Assembly (NCBI GenBank): GCA_030704615.1
Contig: CM060734.1
Coordinates: forward strand, 39,946,042-40,010,041
Reading direction: 5' to 3'
From: Takakia lepidozioides
Taxonomy: Eukaryota; Streptophyta; Takakiopsida; Takakiales; Takakiaceae
Length of the DNA stretch: 64,000 nt
Positions 36,101-49,700 of the stretch are shown piece after piece. Below the pieces are notes generated by a model that was not told the DNA's origin, did not search any database, and was given only the letters and a program-made list of their open reading frames with translations. The stretch's first letter is position 1, and each line of letters starts with the position of its first letter. The translations under genes were made by a program, and so were the position numbers.

Positions 36101-39100
36101 GGAATCAATTTGTTTGATCTTCTTGCTCATCAAACGCGAATTCAATGCCGTGAAGTTGAAGTTCGGGGTGACACTGCGTCAAAAAGACTGAATTCGAACT
36201 GTACTTTTTTTGGTGCCTGCAACAATGCGAATTATGGAAAAGCTGTACCCATTGTGTTTCTATTGTATAAGGGCACTAGTGTAGAGTGAAAAGTTGCATG
36301 TGGATAGATGTTTCATGGTATGTCCATGGAACTTTACTCTTCAATCAAGGTAGTTGAGTGTCCCCTTCGTCCACCGTGCCTGGTGCAGTGTCTTGTTTGT
36401 GTTATTATATAAGTCGCTCTCGCAAAAATTTATAAAAATGTTGGGCAAGAAAAGATCGCGGTCATATTTTGGGCTGGAGTTGAGAGTGTAATTTCCGGAC
36501 GAACTCTTCGCTCTGCAGATGAGCGTCCTGGAGGTGAACCTCTTCCAGATGTGTACATCTTGCATTCATGAATAAAAGTTCTGAGTTTCATCAAAACTGT
36601 CTCTGGTTTCTTCCTTGCTCCTTTGCATGTAACATTGGGAAATTATGGCAGCTCTAGCTCTTGTTTCTGAATCGAGTGCTAGCGTCATTTCAACTGGAAC
36701 ATAGCCTGCAAGAAATTTAAGACTTCACTTTTTGTTACCTAATTGACTTTAAGATACATACATGCTCACAGGTATGCACAACGCAGATCATTCAATTTCA
36801 CTTTAAGCCAGTTGGTAAACTGGATCTAGTCTAGCAGCTCTGCTTCTTGTCTCCAGGGAACGCTGTTAGCTGAATCACTATCATGAATTCATCATGAAAT
36901 GCAGCTCACGCTGGAGGTAAACTCTTTTTTCCTTGTATTTTATCGGTGATCATGAATGCCTAAAGTTCTCAACTAATTACCACTGTGGTAGTTCGTATTT
37001 ATTTGTAAGAAATCCTGCAAATAAATATCTTGTCTTCTTGACATAAGAGACTTTGTTATCTCTCTCTCTCTGGGAAGCTTTTATTCCTTAGCTACCATAG
37101 TGCTACCATCTGAGTGTTCCTTATTTTTCCAGTTAAAATATAACCAAACACCCAACAGGCAGCTCAGCTTAAGGCTACATACTTCAAAATGCAGAGCTTC
37201 ACGGTGGTGAAGTATGTATTGTACATAGTTGATCAGACATGACGTGAAACTTCAAGCAGAGCCTTGCAGTTGACCCCATCCATCGACTTGTCCCAGTTAC
37301 AATAGACAAAACCATGTTTGAGCAAATCCTTTTTAGAATATGGTTTTATGGAAATGATAATTAGAACTTAGAAATTTGCCAACTGTCGTGAGAAAATTTA
37401 GCTCCGCGGTCTTAAGCAGCCTGGGGCCTGGGAGGAGCTTATTAAGGTAGAAACACCCAAATATGAGCAGGTCTCAAAATGGACCCCTATTTTTGGGGTG
37501 TAAAGTGGTCCCGCCTGCCCTTAAATGGCGACCTTACTGCCAACGGGCTGATTTAGGTTTCTTCAGGGGCATTGTGGGCCCCATGGTGCTTTGTTAGATG
37601 AACAAAAACGTACTGAATACTGTGATCAGGGTATTTGCCAAATGGAGGCCTTTTATAGGATACCTTTTGCTCTTGTGGGCCGAGCTGTTGGGTGAGTTAT
37701 TGGGCCATTTCAAGTGCACATCTCGTGCATATCAGGTCACATGTAGGCTTCATATTAGATAATATTTCAGTGAGTTATGGTACCCTCTATAGCTCACACT
37801 CATAGCATTTTTGTGCCCTGCCACTTTGATAATATATATCAATTAGCCACTTCGTCCAAAATTCATGCAATTCAAACCACAAGCTGTTTGTTCAATTGCT
37901 CATCCAGTCATATAATTTTTCCCCTTACTACACCAATTGTACGGGCATATCCGCTTAAGCGCTCACATTTGGGTGTAACTACCTTAGTCACTCATACAAG
38001 TTTCGTTGATCCGAAACTATCCGGTGCAGGAGGCTACAGACGTACAGACCTTATTAGGTAGTTTGTTGCTTGATGGTTATTTTGCTGGAGGAATTAATCA
38101 TCTGGCAGCCAACGCTCAAAAGGACTTGGCCAGGGGATATTTAGACTGGTGCACACCTTTAAAGTTAGTGCCTAGCTGTAAACTGCATGAAGTGAAGTGT
38201 GTCCTGGCATCGGTATCTGAGTTGTTAGCTAGCGTGACTTTTAAGTTGTTGAGATTTTGTACAAAAGTAGCACGTTGTCACATCTTCAAGCGAAGCTTGG
38301 TTAGTCAGAGGCACAGCCTCGACTGCAAAGGATTAACAACGAACTAAAGTGACTGCCTAAATCTCACTGAAATATCTCAAACGCACTAAAATGTTAATGC
38401 ATGTGACGAGTGACAACCATGATAAAAATTGCAGTACAAGTGAAGGTGGGCCACTATATCACGTGGGGACCAAAAGCAGACATGAAGATGAGTCAAGGGT
38501 GAGTCGGATTTCAAATATTCTTATCAGTTTCTCCCGTTAGTTTTTGATGCGTGGCATGGGAGGGCCATGGGTCAGGGGGTCCAGACCGAACCCCTTCAGG
38601 ATTCCGGGTACATCCATTTACATTGATAGACAGCTTGCAGATGCCACACCGATACATCTAAGTTAACATTGCCCCACTATCGTCCTGAGGCCATCTGTAA
38701 TAGCAGGCTGGAAACTTGAGGATTTCACTACCCTTCACAGGCCGATTTCCAGTCCTTCTAGCCGGCAATTATCTTTCAAACTGAGAAATCCTAGGCATAA
38801 GAAGGGGCAATTCTTTCAAATCTGAAGTGCGAGTATAACCCTTCAGGCCTAGCCTGTATACTTATAACTGCTCAACACCCACCAGGCTGCGCCTGTTGGA
38901 AATCACCGATTTCCATGCTTGAGTGCCCACTGTAGTTATTGCGTTACCATTAAGACTGCATTTAGCAGTACGTACAAGACTCCAGCAACGCTTGTGATGA
39001 AGCCGCGCGGCCATCGTTTCCAGCACCACTCGACACTCTCGAAGGCCATCACCACTTCACAGTAAGCATCCAGTTTTTAAATAACCAAAATATTAACGGT

Positions 39101-42100
39101 CAACTCCATTGCAATTCGAACGGTTGGCATCACAGATTCCCTCGCCGAGTTTAAAATATGAAATGTCAAATATTGACAAGGCTAGGGATGTCATCCATTC
39201 CCACTGTGGGCCCGTCCGGTCGGATGAGTTTCATTGGCTTTTCAGAACCGACCAACCCCCCCCCCCACCCCCCGCAGTGTACCTGGACCACTTTCCGGTA
39301 CCGTCCGTCCGTCCGTTCTCCCGTCAGTGGCCTGACGTGGACGGTCTGTCGCGAGCGACGCCAAGTAAAACCGTCCACGGGCTGCGGGTCCACTGACGTC
39401 CGACAGTTTTCTAACAGAAGAGGACGTGGCCCCGCAATCCGTGTTTCAGCGAACGGAAGATATACGCAGCTTTCCGTCATACCAGATCTTTTCTGGCCGT
39501 CTTCCGGACGGATTCTCACGTTTCCGCCAGTTGGCCCTGACGGGTTCAGGTCGCTGTCGCTGCACTGTGACCTACCACTCTTGTCCTCAACACTGCGACT
39601 GATAACCACATAATTACTGTCCCACCACCTTTTTTCTTTTTGTTTTTTTTAGTTTTTGCCCACTACCTTTTAATTTCTATTTATAACCTGAATTTTGAGA
39701 AAAAATAATTATCCAAAACAACATTATCCGTAGGGTCAGGGTATGACTCATTATTTTCAAATAGAAAGGTTTTTTTTTTTTAAAAGAGGTAAATGTGGGT
39801 ATATCCGGGTAAATCGTAAATAGTATACCCGCTCATTGCTCAACACTGGTAGTCAGCTCAACTCCACTGACATTGTAGTGTATAAGCATTGCTGCTGCAC
39901 TCATAAGAGAAGAGAAGAAAGTGGAGAGGAGAGAAGAGAAGAGAAGCTTCAAATTGATAGAGCTTCAAATTCGGAAATGCATGAAGAGCACCCAGGCACA
40001 GGCTTGCATGCTGGGTAGGCGTTTGCTGTTGAATGGACAAAAAAGCTTGAAAATTCTGGTGTGACAAGTTGGCACCACAATCCACTGCAGTAGCACCCAC
40101 ACCGCTGATGCTCTGTCGCTCTCTTGATGTCAACCACTTTTGTTCATCTTGTTGTTCATGGCAACCATGTATTGCACGGTTCTCACCAAGACTGTTGCAG
40201 GGGGTTGGGAACTTGTTTGAGTCTACAAGTCTTCTGTCGTTGGTGCTGGGCAGAAGCTGCACTTATGCAGTGGCATCACCTCTTTGTCAGGTTGAACATC
40301 GACTACCAGATTATAAACCAGTTTCATCACATGTGACTCCTACTTTTATCTTCTTGGGGTTGCCAAAGCTGGGAGCCGTATTATTCGGTTGGCTGTGATA
40401 AGGATGCTTGTTGGATTATAGTAAATGGCTTGTTTCAAGGATGGCAGCTAAGAACAGGGTGTCTACTGCTGCGAGCACGAAGGGGGGCATTATTAGACTT
40501 TTGGCCATCGTTGCCATCCTAATCATGCCACTTGTACCTCCTCTCCTCTCTCCAACGGTCCCCTTGCCAGAATTGCCTGTTCTCGCACCCATCTCAACCA
40601 TTTCGGAAGCCATGGCGCTTGTGTGCCATTTGGGCATTCGTCTCCGGGCCATAATCCCAGCAGCTATCCTCATTTTTGTTGACCGTGTGAGATAGCAATT
40701 TGTCACTCTTTAGGATTTAGCTGAAAATGGCTATGCAGAACTGTGTGGTGGCAAAACATATGCATAACTCTCATCTTGGTCTGGCTGTTCTTGCAGGTAC
40801 TCATTTGCTCCTCCTCACAGGGGCTTGCTTGAAATTTATATGTAACCAGACTCTTTGTTTGATAAGCCGACTCTATCTTTGCCACAATGTTTTAATGACT
40901 ACTCCTACATGATTCAGAAAGGTTGAAACTTCAAAGGAAGTACAAATGAGCATGTAACTGTGGCACTTAAGTATCTACAATTCTTCTCCCCGGATTGCCA
41001 TGGATGGTGGCATCAACGATGCTGTCTTTGAGCCATACGTGTGACCTTGCTACTACATCCAAGTCTATATGCATCAGGTGTGTCCTGCCTCCCTTTCCCC
41101 CCTCAAAAGTTTAGACCAGTCTTCAAAGACGCTGGGGGTATGTCTTTTCCACATATTGCTCCAGAAAACAGGCATAAATGGATAAACCATGTTCATCACA
41201 AAACAAATACACAATCTTGAAGGCTGTTGAAAGATTACCTGAGTCATTGGGGACCTCATGGTCCATGTATATCTCTTTAATTTTTCTTCTCTTTCGTGCT
41301 CTCCTTCCCTTGCACTATGCAGGCATTGGAAAGTCTTCTTAAAGAGTGGGGCAGGCTGTACTTCCACTCTGTATGTTGTCTGTGCTAAGAGAACACCAAG
41401 AGCTATTGTTGAAAGTTGCTGAAGTACTCAATGCTAAAGGGTGAAGAGAAAGCAGAGCGCAGGAGCATGGAGATGGAAGAGGATTGAATATTATGGAGAA
41501 GGTAATGAGAGGTGGGTGTGGTGGCATCGCTGGTGCTGCTGTCCTTGATTCTTCTGGTTCTGATTCTGGTAATTGCATCAATTCATTCGTGGGCTTTCAC
41601 TTTCATGTTCAATTCTGGGGATTGTTCACTTTGATGAACTATTACATAGTGCTCATTTGTTTTATGAAGTTTCTCTGGGAGCCATGGCAACCCAGGGAAG
41701 CCAACAAAATCCGTTCCAGGCAGGGCCAGCAAATATAGGAACACACCATTGTAGCCCAAAATGGCAAGAGTGGTCAGCAACACCTCCAGCTCTCTTGTTC
41801 TCCAAATGGGCCCTACGGGCTGTAGTGCACCTAATGAACATTCTTGGTGCTCAGTGGTGATACCTGTTGGGTACTGACTCTTACACATTCAACTTCACAA
41901 GTTTCCCAATTGATCAAAGTGGAAGTTTCAGTTGGTAGCTGTCTGCATCACAATCTGTCCTAACCTAAGACCAATATTTGTGTGGTTGTTTTCCAAGATG
42001 AAGCTGTCTATATGACCATTCGGGGTGGTTCACTTCCTTTCACTACTTGTTCATTGCCCAGATGGAGTCTGAGTAAAATCACCAACTTAATTACTGCAAT

Positions 42101-42363
42101 TATCTGTTCACTGCTCCTCAGTGCTTACCTTTCTCTGCAGAAACAAAGAAAGAAAGAGGAAGAAAAAAAAAGACGTGACAAGGAAAGGAGGGAGCCGATA
42201 AGATGAACACAACAGTGAGATCGGCCCATGGGCTCAAATGACAACCAATTGGCAATAAGAGCTTTTTGTATCGAGGCAAGTGATTACATCTCAAGAATTG
42301 TCTGTGCATTAACTTCAGTGGTCTTATCTAGAGTTTAGCTTGTTGAAGAACCACACTGCTTAG
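36101..42363. other. Intergenic, no gene recognised
   Basis: About 6 kb separates the aquaporin from the GH5 gene. Open frames of 90-150 codons occur (for example 38006-38347 and 39158-39613) but have no domain signal, and several overlap on both strands. It includes a CpG-rich island with a poly-C run at about 39230-39600 and a hAT-like element end near 39720-39850. It should also contain the aquaporin 3' untranslated region. Confidence 0.5.
39720..39850. mobile_element. End of a hAT-like or similar nonautonomous element
   Basis: The stretch gggtatatccgggtaaatcg, then agtatacccgctcattgctcaacactgg, shares its terminal layout with 52560-52796, which has atacccgcacaacactgg. Subterminal GGGTAT/ATACCC repeats and a terminal CAACACTG (CAGTGTTG on the other strand) are reminiscent of hAT ends. 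The partner end was not found. Confidence 0.35.
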
Positions 42364-45217
42364 TCATACCGGAAGGAACCAAGGTGTAGCTCCTGCTGGA
42401 ATTTCGACATTATACTTAACTAGATCTCTATCAAGTTGAATGAGCTCCAACCATTGGCCACTGGGATCTTCGAAGGTATTGCACCCATCCACACAGACAC
42501 ATGTATCCACATTCACCTCATCTATAGAACTGCCATCTAAGCAAACAGTGGTGTTTCCTATTTTTGTGGAGATCTGTAACTTGGCGTTGGATACTGTCTG
42601 CCACTCCGTACAATTCCCTGTTTTGCTCAATTGGACCTGCACATTTAGACCCTCCTCTTCCTGGACAGCATTCACACAGTAAGAGCCAGAGGCTTCAACT
42701 TGAATATGACCTTGTGAATCCCATGTCCATTCACTTGCAGCCATGCAGGATGTAAGGCCCAGCCCCGTAGAACTGTTGTGTGAGTTACTCATACATAGAC
42801 CCGTTGCAGGGTGGAAGAACACTGTCCCACTAGCTCCCACACCAGGACCTGCATTCAAAGTCCAATCTCGTATTACACATGGGAGAGTTGAGATATCATT
42901 CCAACTGGCCAACACCTGCTTGAGGAAAAGTCTAGGCAGAACCTATATAACCGCAAAAATCGAAACCATAGCCTATAATGCTCCTTGCTACAGATTGTAT
43001 TGTGCAAGATAGCTGTTGGCACTGGATGGGCCTATAGACCAATTGACTGACATGATGCAAACAAAGAATTCTACTTAGGTCTCTAAATCTTGCAAGAAAA
43101 CATTGCAGGTGGTCTGATTATTCCCAAGTAAACCTAGACACTACTCAATCATAGAGCAAGTGACATGCCTTGGAAAGCTGGCTGCAGAGCTTGCAATCGT
43201 GCGAGAAACTCAGGATTTCGGACTCCATTCCAGTCAAATGTGAGCACTGCATAGGTCTCCTCAAAATCTTCTTGAGAGTTTCTGTAGTAATAGCTTCCTT
43301 GGAGCGCCCACAAAGCCCAGTCCAGATCATTCTGTGCGAAGTACGCAAATGCGCAGTTCATGAATCTTGTGCCTTCAGCTGTCGTGGCTGCAATCAACGT
43401 GCAGCTTACCAGTCAACTCCAATACTGCAAAGCTTAATTTAGGGACTAGAATGATGGCATCGTTTACATCGCTTTAGAGCTATAATGGGCTGCTTTTGTG
43501 GTTCAACCACTGAGCAAAATTTACTCAAGCCTGGGCTACCTATATTTTTGGCTGGCCAAAGGATCTCAAGGGCTCACTCTACCGCAGTGCCTGCGCACAT
43601 TTGGCCGCAGTGCCAAACTCATAAACCCAGGGACTTGATATGCGCGAGGGGAAAGGTCAACTGATTTATAGAAGCCCCACATATCAAACAAGACCTTGCC
43701 TCCTTACTGAGCAGTTACATGTAATCAAATGCTTCTAATGATTGTCCAAGTCCCAGCCATTCTATTTCTTCGACTCCGCTTTCACGAAAACAAGCATGTC
43801 GCTATCAGACCCAAAAGAAATATTCAATGCATACCATTTTGTCAATCATTGTCACAAACCAGACACAGTTAGGGAAGTTATCAGTTAGTAGGTGGATCTG
43901 GAAGCTGAATCTTAAATGGGGAGCTGTCCATCTTTAATACATCCGCTTCTCTCTCTTCGTTATCTGGATTTTGGACTGCACAAAGGGAATTTATATTGAC
44001 AGCTCGCCATGTCAGAAACAGAGGATATTATGAGTTTTAGAATTTTGCCTTTAGTAGGTGCGTTGTTGATTCATGAACTTGGCTGGGGTGTAGGTCATCT
44101 AAAGAAGAGAGCTCCAAGAGTGTGGAGTGCCAAGATCTTCATCCTACACAATGCACTAGACACTTGGCACAACGGATCACCCATTGATTGACTCGTAAAT
44201 CATGGGGATCAGTCAAAGAGGAGCACCTGTTTCATCCATTCCAAATTCAGACACGATAAGAGGTCCAGTGAAGCTTTGATTCTCCTCAATGAGAAAACGT
44301 GTGTGGCTGTCCACCCTATTCATGTCAAATGCACACACATTGTCCAAGTCGCTATTGGAATACGGTTCACTGGTGGTCCAAGCGTACCAGTGCATTTCGT
44401 ACACTAGTTTGTGTGTCATGGTTAAATTCAACTGCTTTGAGCGGATGAAGCTGAGGTCTATAGTATAGTGAGTGCCACCAACAACCACCAATACATTTGG
44501 GTTGGCAGCATGCACAGCATCAGCTCCCTCCTCTTCGTACTTGTACCAGTCGTCTATGTTCGGGTTTTGCCCTCGCAGCTCGTTCCGGAGGCTCATAGCC
44601 ACAACATTCGGAGTATCCTTGAAAGTGCTTGCCACAATAGTCAGCCCATCCTTCCACGTCTCGACATCAAAATACTCATCTCCCCACCAACCATTCCCAT
44701 CATCCTCACCGCAGCACCACTGGGGCTTGCTCACATGATTGTCCAATAAAACCATCACATCATGTTCGCCCAAGGTTCGGACTACACTCTTGTATGCTTG
44801 TCTAACGGTGACATCTGCGAGCTCTGGGTTGTGAAGGGCAACACCATCAGCTGAGGCCATAAGACCTAGAGAATGAAGAGACTCAGTTACAGTCTGCAAT
44901 CCCAAGCTGTCATTAGTCCACATCCAAGTAGCCCATGTAAGCCTTACGCAGTTGAATCCTAAGGAGGCAATTGTCTCTGCGATGGTGCTCGCCGGCTTCT
45001 TGTTGAGACCCTCGGGAAGCATGGCTTCCGTATGGCCCGCCCAATTTACACATGCCAGCTTCACTCGATTTCCACTCTGGTCAACAATCCACCTAGACTT
45101 CGCCGATAAAGGCAAGACAGGACCTGCTTGAATGCTATGCAGGATGCTGACGGACACCAATACTAAGACGCAAAACGTCTGTGCATACAAGAATTGGTCG
45201 AGCTTCAACATCCTCAT
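42364..45217 (-). CDS. Secreted glycoside hydrolase family 5 protein with C-terminal ricin-B-like domain
   Basis: Three exons, 44227-45217, 43169-43387 and 42364-42848, all joined in phase 1, give 564 residues, matching plant GH5 proteins of about 550. A signal peptide occupies roughly residues 1-32. The barrel shows CVNWAGH, FNCVRLTW, VMVLLDNH, the acid/base Glu in SLRNELRGQ (about E213), MHWYAW and the nucleophile in IVSEFG (about E324). Exon 2 gives NDLDWALWALQGSYY. Exon 3 is a beta-trefoil with HPATGLCM and GQWLELIQL. It likely hydrolyses or remodels a beta-linked wall polysaccharide; the substrate of this plant subgroup is not settled. The second intron has a GC donor (caag/gcatgt). I chose ATG 45217 because ATG 45322 lies upstream of where the TATA box places transcription start. 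No lesions were seen. Confidence 0.9.
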
Positions 45218-45328
45218 GATCGCAGGGCTGGTTGCCTTGGCGCTGAGACTCCTACAATTGTAATGCACACGACAAATCAAACAAGCGACAGGAAACTCGT
45301 GCGTGACGGCTGTATGTAGCACCGGCCC

Positions 45329-45338
45329 CTTATATAGC
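45329..45338 (-). promoter_or_regulatory. TATA box of the GH5 gene
   Basis: Minus-strand ctatataagg lies about 112 nt before the chosen start codon (45217). Transcription should begin about 30 nt downstream, near 45300, leaving a leader of some 85 nt. Confidence 0.65.
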
Positions 45339-47062
45339 AGCCGGTACTACCCAGCAAAGAAAATTTGAATCGCAGCCATGCTTTGGCAGCAAGCTTGCAG
45401 CGTCTCTCTCAGGTGGGCCTGGCTGCCTTGACGCAAGCCTGCCGGGGGGCTGCCATGTGCGCACATTCTACAGGCTTCGAATGCACATCGTACTTCCCAG
45501 CCCCGCCTCAAGGGCTTAACGATGACAAGAGCCCACCTGAGCCCGACTCGAGTCGCGATCTCAGACCTCCACAACGGTGGATCAGCGACGGGGAGTGTAT
45601 TGTCCACCACTCCAACACCAACAAAGCTAATTTAAAACACTGCATCCTACACATGCATGCAAGACTTGCAGGCATGAAATCCATGACTCGCACCATCCCA
45701 ACGGCTGCTGCCTACTCCGATGTGTGCCCGATTCACCCATGGCCTCGACTTGCCTCCACAGAACAGGACCGCCCATGTGCCCTCTTGCTGCCAATCCACT
45801 CAAGCCTGTTGTCTTTTCCACTTTACGATCTCGCCTGTACAGGATACATTATATAATACTCTGCTCTCTTTGCATGTGGACCTCGTACGTAGTAGTAATA
45901 AGATAATCAGGTACTTCGATTACTACCCTCAGTCCAGCCTGACGAAGTCTCTCGAATATTCAGATTGCGCACAAATAACAATCACCTTTACCTTCATTGC
46001 AAATCCTCGAAGTCTGTGTAGATTATATATCTACGTTGAGTCCTAAAAATAGAACGAGACTTTGCAACTGCTGTCCAGAAAGAGATAAAGAGTCAGCTCA
46101 ACACCACTGATCACGAGGGAGACTTCTCACTGTAAATTGTTGCCCAAGCACATCGACGTTTGATGCAGAGAGCAGATAAAGAAGAAATCAACCTAAAAAG
46201 TGGATCATTTGGGCCACTTGGATGTGAGTCGAGCTAATATGGGGAACAGTCAAATCGGGAAGCAGGAGAAGTGTAACACTCAGTTTGTCGCATGCGTCAT
46301 GGATATTCCAGCTTCCAAGTGCCTCCGTGTCTGTGTGTCTGAGATGGTGGAAAATGAGTCCAACATGAGTTGGGAGGACAAATGAGTGGGCAGACTAGCT
46401 CGGAAGAAGGATCGATAGGTGTGACTACCGGTGGCCTCATCATCAGGCTAACTTATGATCAAAGCAACTGTATTCCTCCCCCCTATTGCTCATCCGACAC
46501 AGTTCAAAAGAAGCTGTACTTCACACCGTACCTTTCCGATTACAAAAAAACAAACTTGATCAGTCCTCTTGACCATGTTGAGGTGAAACTTGGTGGAGAA
46601 GGGAGGACCCTGGACATTGCGTCATCGCCATTCACTTGAGCCACATTCTCCGTAGTGGAAAGGGGTATGTAGCTTTCGGCAGAAGAGCTGTTGATCAGCT
46701 TCATCTTGTTTTTTATACAATGATTCTCTACACCTGAAGAGCTTGATAGTCACGCATGGTGTCCAACCCTTGCGTCTCTCTGAGGCCTGCCATATTCTCG
46801 AGTATGGTGAGGTCATCCTGATCTAACAAGAAAAACACAAACAATAACTTTGTGATCAGTCTGCATCTGTTTCTTCATGGCCGCTATTCCTATTCCGTTC
46901 TTTTATATTACATGTCACCATTCCTTTCCTGCTCTGCTGTGCAGCTGTCTGTGTCTGTGTTCCCAACACCACAACAACACACCACACATTCACTACTTTA
47001 GGGTTTTGTGCAAGTTCACCATTTCAAGCTGTGGTGTGCAAGGCATGCCCATCACACAGGCG

Positions 47063-47091
47063 TTAGGTTAGGGTTAGGGTTAGGGTTAGGG
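47063..47091 (+). repeat. Short interstitial telomere-type repeat, TTAGGG x4
   Basis: TTAGG followed by four perfect TTAGGG hexamers. Most land plants have TTTAGGG telomeres, so the hexamer is the unexpected form. The tract is too short to be a chromosome end. Confidence 0.95.
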
Positions 47092-49136
47092 CCTCTTTAG
47101 ACCAAGTGACCCCAAAGAGGTTCTTTTTAACTCTTGTACAAGTGTTCTTTTGTAAAGCTTTACCTGCAGATTTCTCCCAAACCCATATAGTAGCATTTGG
47201 GTATGGCATTTGGGTAGCCCTAGAGAGTCATGGTAACCTTTTTTTGCAAAAGTCTAAGTTAAGGGCGGGGTCACATGTGAGACATTGGCAAAAACTCCCT
47301 TCAAAGGGCACTGCGTTGTATGCCCACACCATCAAGTTTCAATTTCTTAGAATGATACATCAACCTCCCATAGAGAGGTTGTCCTTGTGTTTGGAGAAGT
47401 GATGAAGACAAATATCCTTATACTACTCACAGCTTACAGCCGATGACAATGTGGATGCAAAACATTTAGCATGGTCTTGTGAACATGCTCAATTGACCTC
47501 CATAGGTGAAGGTTCAGTCTCATACCTTGCAACCCTATGTCAATGGTGTAGCTTTACATCAGCCACTTGTAGCTGGGCAGGTAACGGTTTTAGAACCGTT
47601 CTAGAATCGCCTAAAAAAACCACCTAGAAATTGTTACCTCTCAAATTGTTCTAGAACATCATACCCGGACATTTAGACTAACAAGTAGGTTTAGGTGCCT
47701 CACTTGCAGTTAGACTAACTTGCAAGGTTCTCAGTGAATTAGGACACCTCACTACCTAACATAGATGGGTTGACATGAAACTTTGAGAATTTTCTATAGC
47801 TATAAACAACCAATATAGACAAATAATGTCATTTTCCATGAAGACCCCACAAACAAAACCCTACACTATGTTTTGCCTTATGGCCTTGACGAGGTTAATT
47901 TTAATTTTAATTTAAGTAACAAGGCCTTCGCCGCCCTTTCAAGGTTATAATATATATACTTTATAGAAACCCACTGTGTTCAAATGCTCATTACATAGCC
48001 TCAAACCACAATTTTCCCATCAAAAACTGGCAAGTTCTTCAGTTGGGAGTATGTAATCGATATTAAATATTGCTGCCATTGTCCCGATTTATTGGGCCTG
48101 AAGCATATCTAGCTTCTTTTGGGATCTACGCCCTCGACTCCTGGTTACATGGCAGTGTCCCATGTCCCATTGTTGGTCTCCATGGCTCCCCCGCAAGGTT
48201 ATTTTTCCTTGCTATAATCTGTTTTCAGACTTTTTCCATTTCAATGAAATTCTGAGGGCCTCCGAATCCATCCCTTCTTCTTGTTAAAAATAAAAAAATA
48301 AAAAAATGATATCATTCATACAGTCAAATTTATGTAGCATGTCTTTGAGCGTGTACATAGCTTATTTTGAAATATCCTAGTAGAAGAACCGTCCCAATGG
48401 TATCTTAGTAGTCAAGTTAGGTTTACCAAGTTGCACCTTCATATTTGTTGGCTCCTCTTCATTCTAAAGAGGAGACCCCGCATTAGTGTCGAAAATCGCT
48501 AAGTCCTTGTTGTGCCTTTACCAGGTATCACCTCCTCTTCTATGGTTGAAAACTACTTCCGTGATGTGCCTTCTCCAAATAACATCTCCCCTCCCTTGGG
48601 TAACATTTTTGTTATTGAACAACTTATGAAAAATAAATGGATTATTTGAGTGCGTCGGAGCAGCCAATGGCGGGCTCCGAATGGGGTGAGACTACGGGAT
48701 TATTTTTTGGGGTAGCTATTGTACAAGCGTCAAGTGGTGGGAGTAGGGATGTTATGGGGTGGACAAGTATAGGGGTGGAACAACCTTCTAGAAGGCTCAA
48801 AGGCTCAACCACCGCTTGATACTCGTGCGAGTCCGCGGCTCGGAGGGAGGGCTCTCCTCCTACTGTAGTAGGCTTTGCATGGCAGCCCCACTACACTCTG
48901 CCTGCCCTTAGATAAATTTTACCTCTAAGACCGTTAAACTACCATAAATATCAAGAAAATTTTACTCCCCTACTTGTGCTCACTAGCAAATGTTAAGTGT
49001 TATTTGTTAATAAAAGTTTACTTGAGTCCCCTCTAAATGCACCATAAAGCCGAGATATGGTCAAGTTAGCTTGAGATAAATTGCATTATTAAACTCCCGC
49101 TAGGTTAAGTTAAGATTATTAAAAAAAAAGATTATA

Positions 49137-49376
49137 TCCTAAAACATAACCAATCATAGGATCACAAGGTAATACTATCGTGATTTGAAGCTAATACAAT
49201 ACAACAAGATATATGTTTAGGCGTCAATCGTGTTTAGCGTGCATATGTTTAACCTCAATCTCAAGTCTAGAAATGCTAAATATATATCTTGTTGTGTTGT
49301 ATTAGCTAATCATGGTAGTATCACCAAGTTATGATTACCCGAAATCTGATCCTATGATTGGTTATGTGTTAGAATG
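49137..49376. repeat. Long imperfect foldback (MITE or hairpin-RNA-like)
   Basis: The left arm 49137-49219 pairs with the right arm 49277-49376 around a loop of about 57 nt. Strong pairing blocks are acataaccaatcataggatc, gctaatacaa, and caacaagatatat. The right arm has about 17-20 extra nt in the middle. The size suits a MITE or young hairpin precursor; no target-site duplication was evident. Confidence 0.85.
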
Positions 49377-49559
49377 TATTTCTATCTTAAAACTAGCTGG
49401 AGCTTACTTATGGAGCTTACCTTAAAAAGAAAATTCACCATACAACAAAGAGAGATTTTAGTATTTTCATGATTTTTATTTTTATTTTCTGATTTATCCA
49501 AAGCAAATGTCCAGCAAACTCAGACTCTAAACAACTTCAACTAAAACTTTCCACTAATC

Positions 49560-49700
49560 GACAGTCAAGTTGCAGCCCAATGGGCAAAATATCGCCTCGG
49601 AAGTGGTTGTGGGTTCAATCCACCAATTGGTATCACAAAAGGTGTCCACCTTCCTACCAAAAGGCAGTAGCTCTTTTGGCTAAGCAGACACCGTAATTTA
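49560..49700 (+). mobile_element. tRNA-derived SINE-like sequence
   Basis: gcagcccaatgggcaaa resembles an A box, and tgtgggttcaatccacca forms a good T-arm with a B box about 45 nt later. The whole does not fold as a complete tRNA. The 3' boundary is uncertain. Confidence 0.45.

Noticed and set aside
39158-39613. Overlapping 151- and 147-codon ORFs on opposite strands
   Set aside because: Both come from a GC-rich island without stop codons; neither shows motifs, so neither strand is favoured.
45218-45322. Upstream in-frame ATG of the GH5 gene
   Set aside because: It lies about 10 nt from the TATA box, before the expected transcription start, and would bury the signal peptide 35 residues inside.
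45365-45856. 163-codon + strand ORF upstream of the GH5 gene
   Set aside because: No domain, no codon pattern like the real genes, and overlapping ORFs on both strands; it lies in the GH5 upstream region.
47063-47091. Chromosome end
   Set aside because: Only four hexamers with ordinary sequence on both sides.
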